From assembly GCA_023429375.1 (NCBI GenBank), contig JAEYVY010000008.1, forward strand, positions 1 through 64,000: 64,000 nucleotides of DNA. Direction: 5' to 3'. This DNA comes from Bacteroidota bacterium. GTDB lineage: Bacteria; Bacteroidota; Bacteroidia; Bacteroidales; Tannerellaceae. Below the pieces are notes generated by a model. The model had not been told where the DNA came from. It worked only from the letters and a program-made list of their open reading frames with translations, and ran no database searches. This document shows, piece by piece, positions 55,119-64,000 of this stretch (positions within the stretch are counted from its first letter, which is position 1; each line of letters begins with the position of its first letter). Both the position numbers and the translations under genes were made by a program.

Positions 55119-55517
55119 ATGGAAAGAAGAAAATTTTTAGCGAATGCTGGAACTGTAGCATTAACAACAGCCGTGTCAACAGGAATTATGGGAGCCGCAC
55201 TACCACAAGGATTAAAAAAAGGAGAAATCATACATACCGTAATGTTTGATTTGAAACACCCGGTTGGATCACCTGAAGCAAAGAAATTCCTGCAAGATGG
55301 ATATGATATTTTAACGAAGGTACCGGGTGTGCACGATTTTATGGCACTACGTCAGGTGAGCCCTAAAAATGATTTTCAATACGGCTTTTATATGCGATTT
55401 GTAAACCAGAAAGAATTTGATACGTATTCTAATCATCCAGATCACAATAAATTCGTGAAAGAAAGATGGGAGACTGAAGTAGTTCGCTTCCAAGAGTCTG
55501 ATTTCGAATCTTTATAA
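55119..55517 (+). CDS. Dabb-domain protein with twin-arginine-like signal
   Basis: The product (132 residues from the ATG at 55119) begins MERRKFLANAGTVALTTAVS, a twin-arginine-type signal. An upstream ATG at 55107 adds four residues. The mature part is a stress-responsive alpha/beta barrel (Dabb) domain: HTVMFDLKHPVG, VPGVHDFMALRQV and YSNHPDHNKFVKE. Export of a folded, possibly dimeric Dabb protein is suggested. The substrate is unknown. Confidence 0.82.
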   Translation: MERRKFLANAGTVALTTAVSTGIMGAALPQGLKKGEIIHTVMFDLKHPVGSPEAKKFLQDGYDILTKVPGVHDFMALRQVSPKNDFQYGFYMRFVNQKEFDTYSNHPDHNKFVKERWETEVVRFQESDFESL

Positions 55518-55571
55518 CAGGTGTAGATCCTGAAAAACGATATATTTTCACCTCCTAAAGAATTAAGTTTT

Positions 55572-56564
55572 ATGAGATTTATAGTTATTTCAATTCTGTT
55601 TCAGCTGATTTTAATGTCGGCATGTACAGCACAAAATACGAAGGTTGTTGCTGTCAAATCAGACAGTCCGGTGACGATCAGTCGTTTTGATAAGGATATA
55701 TACGAGTTGGTAGACAAAGACGACAGTTTGTTGTTCCTTCAGATAGATAAGAATAATCCTGAAATGTTTGAAATATTTGGCAAGGGCGTTCTAAATATGC
55801 AATCGACGTCAATGCCCGGTTTTCAGGAGAGACTTGTGAATTACTTTTCTGAGCCAACATTACTATCCCTGTATAAGGATGCCTTGAAAAAATATGCCGA
55901 TATAACCGGAATCGAAAAGTCGTTGGGTGATGGGTTTGCATTTGTTCAGGCCAATTTCCCGGAAATAAAGATTCCTGTTGTATATATGCACGTGTCAGGG
56001 TTAAATCAAAATATACTAGCCGGAGAAAATGTTTTGTCGTTATCGATTGATAAATATATGGGAAAGGATTACCCTCTCTATGAAACATTCTTTTATGAAT
56101 ACGATCGTAGTCTGATGACTGACAAGTTGATTGTTCCTGACTATGTTGCAGGCTTGTTGCTGTCTGAATATTCTTTTGAAGGCAATGAGAGTGTCCTGCT
56201 GGACCGTATGATTTACGAAGGGAAAGTAAAATACTTATTAGAAAAGGCCCTGCCGGAAGTAAATATCAGTGAGTTATTGGGATATGAGCCGAAAGATATG
56301 GAATGGTGCGAGCAAAATGAACAAATGCTTTGGCGTACAATCATTGGCAACAAGCAATTGTATACACCAGATGTGACGACTACAGCGCGTTATTTCCAAT
56401 CTATGCCCAGCCAATTTCTGGCTGATGGAGCACCCGGTAAGATTGGTATTTGGTTAGGATGGAAGATCGTTACAAGATATATGAACGAAACCAATGCTAC
56501 TGCTCGTGAGTTGATGCAAACTAAGGCGCAAGATATTCTGACCTTGTCTAAATACAAACCATAA
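55572..56564 (+). CDS. GldB-like lipoprotein
   Basis: The 330-residue protein has a lipobox LMSAC (Cys near residue 18) and resembles GldB, a gliding-motility lipoprotein that also occurs in non-gliding Bacteroidetes. Segments SRFDKDIYELVDKDD, YMHVSGLNQNILAGENVLSL and APGKIGIWLGWKIVTRYM are family-like. It probably contributes to envelope assembly; motility cannot be inferred. It follows the Dabb gene by 54 bp. Confidence 0.8.
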   Translation: MRFIVISILFQLILMSACTAQNTKVVAVKSDSPVTISRFDKDIYELVDKDDSLLFLQIDKNNPEMFEIFGKGVLNMQSTSMPGFQERLVNYFSEPTLLSLYKDALKKYADITGIEKSLGDGFAFVQANFPEIKIPVVYMHVSGLNQNILAGENVLSLSIDKYMGKDYPLYETFFYEYDRSLMTDKLIVPDYVAGLLLSEYSFEGNESVLLDRMIYEGKVKYLLEKALPEVNISELLGYEPKDMEWCEQNEQMLWRTIIGNKQLYTPDVTTTARYFQSMPSQFLADGAPGKIGIWLGWKIVTRYMNETNATARELMQTKAQDILTLSKYKP

Positions 56565-56627
56565 AACAAAAAAACGTCCTATTCTCACGAATAAGACGAA
56601 TCCAATTACTAACTAAAATCTAATACC

Positions 56628-56651
56628 ATGAAAAACACTATATTTCTATAA
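56628..56651 (+). other. vestigial gene start (MKNTIFL then stop)
   Basis: The sequence aactaaaatctaatacc followed by ATG-AAA-AAC resembles a Bacteroides leader and start, but the frame ends after seven codons. It may be a trace of a deleted gene. Nothing downstream continues it before the terminator. Confidence 0.25.
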
Positions 56652-56693
56652 CAAGCGCAGAGAAAAAAAGTTTGAAGTAAAATAAAAAAAATA

Positions 56694-56724
56694 ATGGCCT
56701 GATAAAATTTACTTATCAGGCCAT
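56694..56724. terminator. bidirectional terminator between gldB-like and the S9 peptidase
   Basis: ATGGCCTGATAA pairs perfectly with TTATCAGGCCAT around a 7-nt loop, with A-rich sequence to the left. Confidence 0.85.
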
Positions 56725-56745
56725 ATATTTTGATTATAGATGAAC

Positions 56746-58839
56746 TTAATTTTTCAACCATTTATCCAACCATTCGAAGAATACGCGTTGGAAGAGAATA
56801 CCGTTTTGAGGTTGAGCAATCCAGTGATTTTCATCCGGGAAAATCAACATTTCTGCAGGTATACCTCTTAGTTTGGCTGCATTAAATGCGCTCATTCCTT
56901 GAGATGCCAGGATGCGGTAGTCTAATTCGCCGTGTGTAACTAAGATTGGGGTATCCCATTTTTCAACAAACAGATGAGGTGAGTTGGCAAATGTTTTTTG
57001 TGCCACCTTATTGCTCTTATCCCAATAAGCGCCACCCATATCCCAGTTGGCAAACCACATTTCTTCGGTTTCCAGATATTGTTGTTCCAGATTGAAAATA
57101 CCCGCATGTGCGATGAATGTTTTGAATCGTTTTTCGTGATGTCCGGCCAGCCAGTAAACTGAAAAACCTCCATAGCTTGCTCCTACAGCACCTAAGCGAT
57201 TTGCATCAATATAGGGTTCTTTCGCCATTTCGTCGATAGCTGCAAAATAATCCTTCATATTTTGTCCACCGTAGTCACCACTAATTTGTTCAAGCCATTC
57301 CTGACCGAAACCAGGCAGACCGCGACGGTTAGGGGCAACAACAATATAACCGTTTGCAGCCATCATTTGCAGGTTCCAACGGAAACTCCAGAATTGGCTT
57401 ACTGTGCTTTGAGGACCACCTTGGCAATAAAGAATGGCAGGATACTTCTTGTTCGGGTCAAAGTTAGGTGGATATACAATCCAGGTCAGCATTTGCTTGC
57501 CATCGGTTGTTTTAATCCATCTTGGTTCGCTCTTGCCCATGGTCAGCTGATCTTTAATCGCTTTATTTTCAAAACTGATTTCAGTAGCTTCACCATTTTC
57601 GATGTTTACATGGAATACTTCAGTAGGAGATTCCTGTGATTGACGAAGGCCCACCATATTATTGGCTACAACATCCATTCCAACATAATCGTATTGGCCA
57701 GTTGTGATTTGACGTATTGTTTTGTCCAATCCGATTTCCCAAATATGGGTCAGAGCTTCTTTACAAGCAATAAAGTAGATGGCTTTGCTGTTTTCGTTCC
57801 ATTGGAATTCATCGGTGTTATAATCAAATTCGCTGGTCAGGTATTGCTTTTCGCCGGTTGACAAGTCAGCAATGAAGAGACGTTTTTTATCAGATTCGTA
57901 ACCATCACGTTCCTGGCTTACCCATGCGATGTATTTACCGTCTGGTGAGAAGGCCGGCATCGTGTCGTAGCCCATCATACCTTCAGTCAGGTTGACCGTT
58001 TCTTTGGTTTCTGTATTATAGATGTAAATATCGGAGTTGGTTGAGATGCTATATTCCAGTCCTGTTTTTTTGCGACTTGCGTATGCAAGTAGTTTTCCGT
58101 CAGGGCTCCATGCGAAATCTTCTATTCCATTCATCGGTTTCATCGGACATTCAAAAGGTTCACCTTCCATAATGTCTGTGGCGTCACCAACTGTTTTCCC
58201 GTCGAACGAGGCGATATAAGGATGAGGAATTGTTTCCACCCATTCGTCCCAGTGTTTATACATCAAGTCTGTTACGATACGTCCCGAAGCCTTTGGCAGG
58301 TCAGGATATACGTCGCTGGTGCGTTGACCGTATTTGATATCGCTAAAGAATACAACCTTACTTTCATCAGGAGACAACAAGAAACCGTTGATGCTGGCAG
58401 AGTGGTTGCTTACTTTTCTACGATTGGTTCCGTCTGCATTCATCACCCAGATTTGTGAACTGCCATCTTCATTATATAAGAAAGCAATTTCTTTTCCTCC
58501 ATTAATCCAAACTGCATTTTGTTCGCTTTTAGGAGTCGTGGTAATCTGTTTCTTGTCCGAACCATCAATGTTCATGACGAAGAGTTCGCGATTTCCCTTG
58601 TTCTGTTCAATACTCATAAACGTAACGCCATACATCACTTTCTTGCCGTCAGGAGAAATTTTAGCATCGCTTACACGAGCCATACTGTGCAAAACTTCGG
58701 GAGTCATTACACCATTGGGAACTTTAACTTCGGGTCGTCCGATTAGTGGAATTTCCGAGCCCTGCTTGTTTTCAGTCTGTGTACAAGCTCCTAACAACAT
58801 GGTTGTTGTTATCATCATAACACCGATTGTTTTATTCAT
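56746..58839 (-). CDS. S9-family dipeptidyl peptidase lipoprotein
   Basis: This secreted serine peptidase should release dipeptides. The 697-residue protein has a lipobox LLGAC (Cys near residue 19), an N-terminal beta-propeller with PD40-type repeats (about 60-410, such as KISPDGKKVMYGV and AWSPDGKLLAYAS) and a C-terminal alpha/beta-hydrolase domain. The catalytic Ser is in GASYGGFSV, the Asp in THGELDYRI and the His in DENHWIA. It resembles DPP5-type enzymes. Confidence 0.88.
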   Translation of the reverse strand: MNKTIGVMMITTTMLLGACTQTENKQGSEIPLIGRPEVKVPNGVMTPEVLHSMARVSDAKISPDGKKVMYGVTFMSIEQNKGNRELFVMNIDGSDKKQITTTPKSEQNAVWINGGKEIAFLYNEDGSSQIWVMNADGTNRRKVSNHSASINGFLLSPDESKVVFFSDIKYGQRTSDVYPDLPKASGRIVTDLMYKHWDEWVETIPHPYIASFDGKTVGDATDIMEGEPFECPMKPMNGIEDFAWSPDGKLLAYASRKKTGLEYSISTNSDIYIYNTETKETVNLTEGMMGYDTMPAFSPDGKYIAWVSQERDGYESDKKRLFIADLSTGEKQYLTSEFDYNTDEFQWNENSKAIYFIACKEALTHIWEIGLDKTIRQITTGQYDYVGMDVVANNMVGLRQSQESPTEVFHVNIENGEATEISFENKAIKDQLTMGKSEPRWIKTTDGKQMLTWIVYPPNFDPNKKYPAILYCQGGPQSTVSQFWSFRWNLQMMAANGYIVVAPNRRGLPGFGQEWLEQISGDYGGQNMKDYFAAIDEMAKEPYIDANRLGAVGASYGGFSVYWLAGHHEKRFKTFIAHAGIFNLEQQYLETEEMWFANWDMGGAYWDKSNKVAQKTFANSPHLFVEKWDTPILVTHGELDYRILASQGMSAFNAAKLRGIPAEMLIFPDENHWIAQPQNGILFQRVFFEWLDKWLKN

Positions 58840-58891
58840 TTGAGTTGTAATATATTATAAGTTCTGATTGCGAAAATACTAAATATATTTA

Positions 58892-58899
58892 TATCTTTG
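58892..58899 (+). promoter_or_regulatory. -7 element of the SPOR lipoprotein gene
   Basis: TATCTTTG followed by C, 27 bp before the start. A weak TTG lies about 21 bp upstream. Confidence 0.5.
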
Positions 58900-58925
58900 C
58901 ATTACAAATTTAAGATCTGAAGAGT

Positions 58926-59396
58926 ATGAATAAGATTTGGTTATTAGGAGCCTCTTTCTGTATGGTGTTAGCATTCGGCTCATGTAAACCTAAGCAAAGT
59001 GCTTATAAAGCAGCTTATGAACAAGCTAAAGCTAAAGAAACTACTGCTCCTGTAGAAACCTATACAGAGGAAGATAATGTGGTTGCGCCGGTATCAAAAC
59101 CGAGAACATCTGATGTTGCAACACGTTCAGAAAGAATTCGTGCCGCACAAGGTGAAGATGCAAACGGATTGAAGCGTTTCAGTGTAGTTATAGGTAGCTT
59201 TAAGAACAAAACAAATGCATATTCTCTTAAAGAACGTATGCAAAGAGAAGGTTACAGAGCTTTATTGGGTGAAAACGAACAAGGCATGCTACGCGTGATT
59301 ATTTCAAGTTTTGACTCTAAAGCAGATGCAGTTGATAGTAGAGATGCTATCAGATCTCGATTCAATGATGCGTGGATACTTGAAAGACAGTATTGA
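58926..59396 (+). CDS. SPOR-domain lipoprotein
   Basis: The 156-residue protein has a lipobox AFGSC (Cys near residue 20), a low-complexity linker, and a C-terminal SPOR domain (about 83-156, KRFSVVIGSFKNKTNAYSLK and LRVIISSFDSKADAVDSRD). SPOR domains bind denuded peptidoglycan at the septum, so this probably acts in division. Confidence 0.88.
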   Translation: MNKIWLLGASFCMVLAFGSCKPKQSAYKAAYEQAKAKETTAPVETYTEEDNVVAPVSKPRTSDVATRSERIRAAQGEDANGLKRFSVVIGSFKNKTNAYSLKERMQREGYRALLGENEQGMLRVIISSFDSKADAVDSRDAIRSRFNDAWILERQY

Positions 59397-59441
59397 TTTA
59401 TCATGAATAAATAACCAAAGTAAAATATTACAATTAAATAT

Positions 59442-59471
59442 AAGCGACTCATATTTTGGGTCGCTTTTTTT
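59442..59471 (+). terminator. terminator after the SPOR gene
   Basis: AAGCGAC and GTCGCTT form a stem around an A/T-rich loop and are followed by TTTTTTTATA. Confidence 0.7.
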
Positions 59472-59481
59472 ATACCGGATT

Positions 59482-59949
59482 ATGAAATTAATAGACAAGC
59501 AATTATTAGACAAAACATCTGAGGCGGCTAAACAATCGCCTCGTTTAAGGATGAATTATAATTTTCATGAGGATACGGACGATCTGCTAAACCGGTTGAT
59601 GAATGCGATTGAACCGGATAGTTATATACGGCCTCACCGTCATAAGAATCCCGATAAGGAAGAGATATTCATCTTGTTAAGAGGAAAGGCTGCATTCTTC
59701 GTTTTTGATGACGAAGGGAATATAACAGAGCAGACTATTTTATCTCCTGCAGATGGTGTATATGGTGCTGAAATAGGGCCGGCAATTTGGCATTGCCTGT
59801 TGGTGCTCGAACCAGATACGGTGGTTTATGAAATTAAGCGTGGGCCATTTGCTCCATTGACTCCGGATAATTTTGCTCCATGGAGTCCAGAGGTAGAAAA
59901 TGTCGAGGCCGTAAAGGAATATATGGATTATCTACGATCAAAAATATAA
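59482..59949 (+). CDS. WbuC-family cupin metalloprotein
   Basis: The 155-residue protein is a cupin of the WbuC type. SPRLRMNYNFHEDTDDLLNR, the metal-binding RPHRHKNPDKEEIFILLRG and GPAIWHCLLVLEPDTVVYE are characteristic. WbuC proteins often sit near O-antigen genes, but not here. Metal binding is likely; activity is unknown. Confidence 0.85.
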   Translation: MKLIDKQLLDKTSEAAKQSPRLRMNYNFHEDTDDLLNRLMNAIEPDSYIRPHRHKNPDKEEIFILLRGKAAFFVFDDEGNITEQTILSPADGVYGAEIGPAIWHCLLVLEPDTVVYEIKRGPFAPLTPDNFAPWSPEVENVEAVKEYMDYLRSKI

Positions 59950-60000
59950 CAAAAAAAGCACGTCATAACGGAATCATTCCGATGACGTGCTTTTTTGTTA
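59949..60000. terminator. bidirectional terminator between the WbuC and malic enzyme genes
   Basis: AAAAAAAGCACGTCAT pairs with ATGACGTGCTTTTTT, with inner GGAA/TTCC pairing around a short loop. It is flanked by A- and T-runs. Confidence 0.88.
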
Positions 60001-60013
60001 TAAGTGAGAAGTA

Positions 60014-62296
60014 TTATTTCATATTGATTTGTTCCTGAACAATCGCATCTACGACAGCAATTGTAGTGAGGTTGAGGATATCGCGTGTGCTGCTACCTAT
60101 ATCAGTGAAATGTATCGGTTTGTTCAATCCCATTTGGATAGGACCTAAAGTCTCTACAACACCCATTTCATTCAATAATTTATAGGCACTGTTTGCCGAG
60201 CTCAAATTTGGGAATACCAGTGTGTTAACATCTTTTCCTTTGATCTTATTAAACGGATAGGTCTTGTCTCTCATTTCCTTGTCCAAAGCAAAATTCACCT
60301 GCATTTCACCGTCTATATTGATTTCCGGATGGTTCTTGTGCAAGTATTTGATGGCCTCGTGTACTTTTAATGGGCTGCCTTGCTTGTCGGCACCGAAACT
60401 AGAGTAGGAGAGCATAGCCATTACAGGTTCTTGCGCAAAGAACTTAACCGAATCATACGTCAGTCTGGCAATGTCGATTAAGACTTCAGTTGAAGGATGT
60501 CGGTTTATCAACGTATCTGCCATAAAGAATGTACCTTTCTTGCACGTTACGATATGCATTGCTCCGAAGTGATTGTATGAAGGACGTATACCGATGATTT
60601 CTGCTGCCATCTTGGTTACTTCAGAATAGCGACTGTACACACCGGTTACGAAAGCATCTGCATCACCCGCTTCTACCATCATCATACCAAAGGCATTGCG
60701 ATCATACATTTTCTCACTTGCTTCGGCAAAAGTAACCCCCTCGCGTGCTCTTTTTTCAGCAAGCATATGTGCATAGTGCGTACGTCTTTCGCTCTCACTT
60801 TCATGACGCATATTTACGATCTCGATATCACCCAAATTGATGTTTTCTTCAGCCGCAATCTTTCGCAGGCCGTCAGCATTGCCAAGCAAGATAGGTATGC
60901 AAATACCTTCAAGTTTCGCTTCTACTGCCGCTTTCAGCATATTGACATGGTTTGCCTCTGCAAAAACCACACGTTTAGGGTTGGCCTTAGCCATATCGGT
61001 AAACGAGCGTAACATCTTATTGTCATAGCCCATCATCTCACGCAAATGTTTTGCGTAGGCATCCCAATCTGTTATTTGTTTACGAGCAACCCCCGATTCG
61101 ATAGCAGCCTTTGCTACAGCACACGAAACATGGGTCAGCAGACGCGGATCAAGCGCCTTCGGAATGATATATTCCGGACCGAAGCTCATACGCTTCAGCT
61201 TGTAGGCCGCATTCACCACATCGGGAACCGGTTCTTTCGCTAGGTTAGCGATGGCGTATACGGCAGCCAGCTTCATCTCTTCATTGATTGCAGTAGCATG
61301 CGTGTCTAAGGCTCCACGGAATATATAAGGGAATCCCAATACATTATTTATTTGATTCGGATAGTCTGAACGTCCGGTTGCAAAGATGATATCATTACGC
61401 GATTCCATAGCTTCTGTATACGAAATCTCCGGATTCGGATTGGCCAGGGCGAAGATAATAGGCTTATCGTTCATGGTACGAACCATCTCTTTCGTCAAAA
61501 CATCGGCCACTGATAAGCCTAAGAATACATCGGCTCCTACAACAGCTTCTTCCAGTGTCTTGATGTTCTTATCAGTTGCAAAGCCTTTCTTTTCCTCATT
61601 CAGATCCGTACGGTGAATGGATATTACGCCTTTACTATCGCACATGATGATATTTTCCTTACGTGCACCAAGTAAGACATATAGCTTCGTACAAGAGATG
61701 GAGGCAGCACCAGCTCCGTTAACAACGATTTTTACGTCTTCAATTTTCTTTCCTGTCAATTCCAGTGCGTTAATCAATCCCGCTCCTGAGATGATGGCGG
61801 TTCCATGCTGGTCGTCGTGCATGACGGGTATGTCTAGCTCAGCCTTCAGCCTTTTCTCAATTTCAAAACATTCAGGAGCTTTGATATCTTCCAGATTGAT
61901 TCCTCCAAAAGTAGGAGAGATGGCCTTTACTGTTTGAATAAATTTTTCAGGATCTTTTTCGTCAACCTCAATATCGAATACATCGATTCCTGCAAATATC
62001 TTAAATAAAAGACCTTTACCTTCCATCACGGGTTTGCCGGCCATAGGGCCAATATCTCCAAGTCCTAATACTGCTGTTCCGTTCGATATGACAGCTACTA
62101 AATTACCTTTTGCGGTATATTTATACGCGTCTAGTGGATTCTTTTCAATCTCGAGACAGGGTTCGGCTACGCCGGGTGAGTAAGCAAGCGACAAGTCTGT
62201 TTGGCTGCTATAAGGTTTAGTCGGGGTCACTTCAATTTTACCGGGCTTCCCTTCGGAATGGTACTTAAGTGCCTCTTCTTTTGTTACTTTTGCCAT
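60014..62296 (-). CDS. maeB: NADP-dependent malic enzyme with phosphotransacetylase-like C-terminus
   Basis: This cytoplasmic enzyme converts malate to pyruvate and CO2 with NADPH formation. The 760-residue hybrid has the malic domain (about 15-390: LAYSPGVAEPCLEIEKN, INLEDIKAPECFEIEKR, VMHDDQHGTAI, VVNGAGAASISC) and a C-terminal PTA-like domain (about 430-755) that in MaeB is regulatory and binds acetyl-CoA. Length is normal for MaeB. Confidence 0.93.
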   Translation of the reverse strand: MAKVTKEEALKYHSEGKPGKIEVTPTKPYSSQTDLSLAYSPGVAEPCLEIEKNPLDAYKYTAKGNLVAVISNGTAVLGLGDIGPMAGKPVMEGKGLLFKIFAGIDVFDIEVDEKDPEKFIQTVKAISPTFGGINLEDIKAPECFEIEKRLKAELDIPVMHDDQHGTAIISGAGLINALELTGKKIEDVKIVVNGAGAASISCTKLYVLLGARKENIIMCDSKGVISIHRTDLNEEKKGFATDKNIKTLEEAVVGADVFLGLSVADVLTKEMVRTMNDKPIIFALANPNPEISYTEAMESRNDIIFATGRSDYPNQINNVLGFPYIFRGALDTHATAINEEMKLAAVYAIANLAKEPVPDVVNAAYKLKRMSFGPEYIIPKALDPRLLTHVSCAVAKAAIESGVARKQITDWDAYAKHLREMMGYDNKMLRSFTDMAKANPKRVVFAEANHVNMLKAAVEAKLEGICIPILLGNADGLRKIAAEENINLGDIEIVNMRHESESERRTHYAHMLAEKRAREGVTFAEASEKMYDRNAFGMMMVEAGDADAFVTGVYSRYSEVTKMAAEIIGIRPSYNHFGAMHIVTCKKGTFFMADTLINRHPSTEVLIDIARLTYDSVKFFAQEPVMAMLSYSSFGADKQGSPLKVHEAIKYLHKNHPEINIDGEMQVNFALDKEMRDKTYPFNKIKGKDVNTLVFPNLSSANSAYKLLNEMGVVETLGPIQMGLNKPIHFTDIGSSTRDILNLTTIAVVDAIVQEQINMK

Positions 62297-62341
62297 GAAT
62301 TTATGATTAGAGTTGTTTGTTTGTTGTTATCGTATATGTCA

Positions 62342-62349
62342 CAAATGTA
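62342..62349 (-). promoter_or_regulatory. -7 element of maeB
   Basis: On the minus strand TACATTTG fits TAnnTTTG, 46 bp before the start codon. The -33 is not clear. Confidence 0.45.
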
Positions 62350-62459
62350 AGAAAATATAATTAAACAACCCACATGATCTTACAATCTGTATCAAAAAAT
62401 AGGGTTTTGTCTGTTAAATTCTATTTTTAGTAATCAATAAATTTATCTTTTTCTATTAG

Positions 62460-62627
62460 CATCGAGATGCTTCCCTTTTTTTACCACGTCTTCTCGATGT
62501 CGTTTTTAAATATACAAGCCAAGAAAATCAAAGCCTTGAAGACTCTAAAAAAACGTCTCGATCATTTTCAAAAAACATCGGGATGTTTTTTTACGTTGAA
62601 TATCATGCTAAAATAACATCGAGATGA
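62460..62627. repeat. CATCnCGATG dispersed repeat, copy C
   Basis: A diverged relative of copies A and B. Cores gcatcgagatgc, tctcgatgtcg, acgtctcgatca, acatcgggatg and acatcgagatg are separated by A/T tracts, and cttgaagact / gccttgaa parts recall the others. It fills most of the gap upstream of maeB. Confidence 0.65.
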
Positions 62628-62646
62628 TGGACTGAAAATAGATGGA

Positions 62647-63315
62647 TTATTTTGTTTCAGTCATTCTTAGATTCGAACAAAACTCTATTAACTGCAACAT
62701 AGCAGTCGTCTTAGTTGCATCCACTTTTCTGTTTTTAATATATGTATTGATTTCTTCTTTATATTCCGGGAATAGCTGTATGAGTTGTTTGGGCGTTTTA
62801 ATCTTCTCCCATTTTTCCTGAATAGGAAGATAATATTCATTGTTGTTTTTAAGTTCATAAATGTCAATATGATTCTTATTGTCCTCATTTGAATAGACTC
62901 CTAACGCACGAATATTGATAGCTTCAACCTTGGCTTGGGTTCTAATACCTAAAGCACCTTTCGATCCAGTATTTACGTTTCTTACTTTCCAATTGATATA
63001 AACGGTATTGTTCGATAATTTTATTTCTTCTAAGAACAAACGACCATGTGTGATAAACTTGCGTGATTGTTCACTCCATACGATACTATCGATTGCTGCG
63101 GCATTGGTAAGTTCCATAATTGTGCCGTCTTGCATAAAACACATTCTGCTTTTGGCGGCATCGTAATTCATGGGTGTAATCGTAATGGTTTTGTTTTTAA
63201 AATGAACTTTAGCTGTTTCAAATTCGTTGAATATAAAAACGGTTTCGTTTCCTCCCTGAGCGTAAGCTAATTGTATTAGAAATAGGTAAGCAAGTGTAAA
63301 TAATATTTTCTTCAT
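62647..63315 (-). CDS. secreted protein of unknown function
   Basis: The 222-residue product (ATG at 63315) has a signal peptide MKKILFTLAYLFLIQLAYAQ and no family I can name. The middle part has beta-strand repeats (HFKNKTITITPMNYDAAKSR, ITHGRLFLEEIKLSNNTVY); the C-terminal part is helical and basic. The upstream TTG start at 63360 would add 15 residues before the signal. It is next to a SusD-family gene but on the same strand only by neighbourhood, with no evidence of shared function. Confidence 0.65.
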   Translation of the reverse strand: MKKILFTLAYLFLIQLAYAQGGNETVFIFNEFETAKVHFKNKTITITPMNYDAAKSRMCFMQDGTIMELTNAAAIDSIVWSEQSRKFITHGRLFLEEIKLSNNTVYINWKVRNVNTGSKGALGIRTQAKVEAINIRALGVYSNEDNKNHIDIYELKNNNEYYLPIQEKWEKIKTPKQLIQLFPEYKEEINTYIKNRKVDATKTTAMLQLIEFCSNLRMTETK

Positions 63316-63405
63316 GATCTGATTAGTTTTATAAGGTAAATATAAGAAAAACAAAAGCAAGACAGTATAGACTGCCTTGCTTTTGATATATTTATAAGAA
63401 AGTTA

Positions 63406-64000
63406 TTAATTCTTATGACCTGCTCCCCATTCTGGTGCATTTTTGTCAGCCCAGATACGTTCGTCATGTAATTTGCCTGAGTTTCCTGAACCACTTGAAG
63501 TAGCAGTGAATCCTTGGTTCTTGATGTTTTCCATTTCGATTGAATACATCAAGTCTGTTTCTACAGGAAGACCTGTGTCGAAACGACGAGGAATCAAGTT
63601 AACAGGCATGTTTTCATAAACTTCACGAGATAACAGTGTAGAACCGATCTTTGGATAACCAGAACGACGTGCTGTTACGAATTGCTCGTTTGGATACAAG
63701 GTGAAGTTAAGCAGTTGTTGTACATAGATTTTCTCCATCTTTTCTGCTGCAGTACCTGTGAAGGCATACTTTTCGCTCTTCATCATTGCTTCGATTTCGC
63801 CAGCTTTCAGGTCGATTACAACTTCGTTAGGATCGTAGTTGTAAGTAGTACCGTAATAAGCGATTTCGTTCAATTTAGCCAACTTGTCATACTCTTGTAC
63901 AGAGAATGCCAATGCTTTTTCATAATGAGTTTTAGCTTCGCCTTCGTTACCATTTAACATAGCGAATTCAGCTAAGTAAAGGTTAACTTCAGCAGCACCT
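63406..64000 (-). CDS. SusD/RagB-family lipoprotein, C-terminal part (cut by window edge)
   Basis: The frame is open from 63406 to the window edge at 64000 (GAAEVNLYLAEFAML upstream of the internal Met at 63960). The segments EAKTHYEKALAFSVQEYDKL, PNEQFVTARRSGYPKIGSTL and NLIPRRFDTGLPVETDLMYS are typical of the C-terminal half of SusD_2-type proteins. The N-terminus, the SusC partner and the ligand lie outside the window. Confidence 0.85.
   Translation of the reverse strand, partial: GAAEVNLYLAEFAMLNGNEGEAKTHYEKALAFSVQEYDKLAKLNEIAYYGTTYNYDPNEVVIDLKAGEIEAMMKSEKYAFTGTAAEKMEKIYVQQLLNFTLYPNEQFVTARRSGYPKIGSTLLSREVYENMPVNLIPRRFDTGLPVETDLMYSIEMENIKNQGFTATSSGSGNSGKLHDERIWADKNAPEWGAGHKN

Overview
The window looks like a chromosomal segment of a gut-type Bacteroidales species, probably Bacteroides or Parabacteroides. 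The signs are SusC/SusD pairs, lipoboxes without strong Shine-Dalgarno sites, Bacteroidetes promoters (TTTG, about 19 bp, TAnnTTTG), a serine palmitoyltransferase for sphingolipids, a GldB-like lipoprotein, and DUF5020, DUF4827 and DUF4848 proteins. The species call is inference.

Layout. 1-4354: a nitrilase-family gene broken by a stop codon, a decayed small lipoprotein gene, and a UDP-galactopyranose mutase/glycosyltransferase pair between degenerate repeats. 4355-15238: a TonB receptor, then a minus-strand sugar block of galM, sugar MFS transporter, galK and an AraR-type Nudix regulator, a terminator, then araB, tkt and rpiB. This couples galactose entry with the pentose phosphate pathway. 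15461-20665: rpsF-rpsR-rplI, a cell-wall amidase, an MCE protein and dnaA. 20674-27377: a purine permease with an outer-membrane channel, a phosphoesterase, a rhodanese, a ThuA protein, engB and a GH43 enzyme. 27385-33136: a minus-strand SusC-SusD-PepSY operon matching the xenosiderophore system XusABC. 33470-39000: an accessory region beside tRNA-Pro, with a decayed insertion sequence, a 5'-truncated umuC, a DUF4827 lipoprotein, a frameshifted DUF4848 gene and a RusA resolvase remnant. 39069-47154: an SPFH-tail-like protein, a LysR/pirin pair, tRNA-Val, a two-component system with two PepSY-like envelope proteins, and spt. 47208-64000: mostly housekeeping genes (rmuC, tpx, an FHA protein, an exporter, metA, a U32 peptidase, holB, gldB-like, a dipeptidyl peptidase, a SPOR lipoprotein, WbuC, malic enzyme) and a partial SusD at the edge.

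The most unusual unexplained structure is a family of roughly 165-bp intergenic repeats at 24048, 39698 and 62460, with a lone end at 4236. They are built from CATCnCGATG palindromes separated by A/T tracts. Other points of interest are gene decay at five or more loci, a possible leader terminator before spt, and a hairpin terminator inside the galactose operon.
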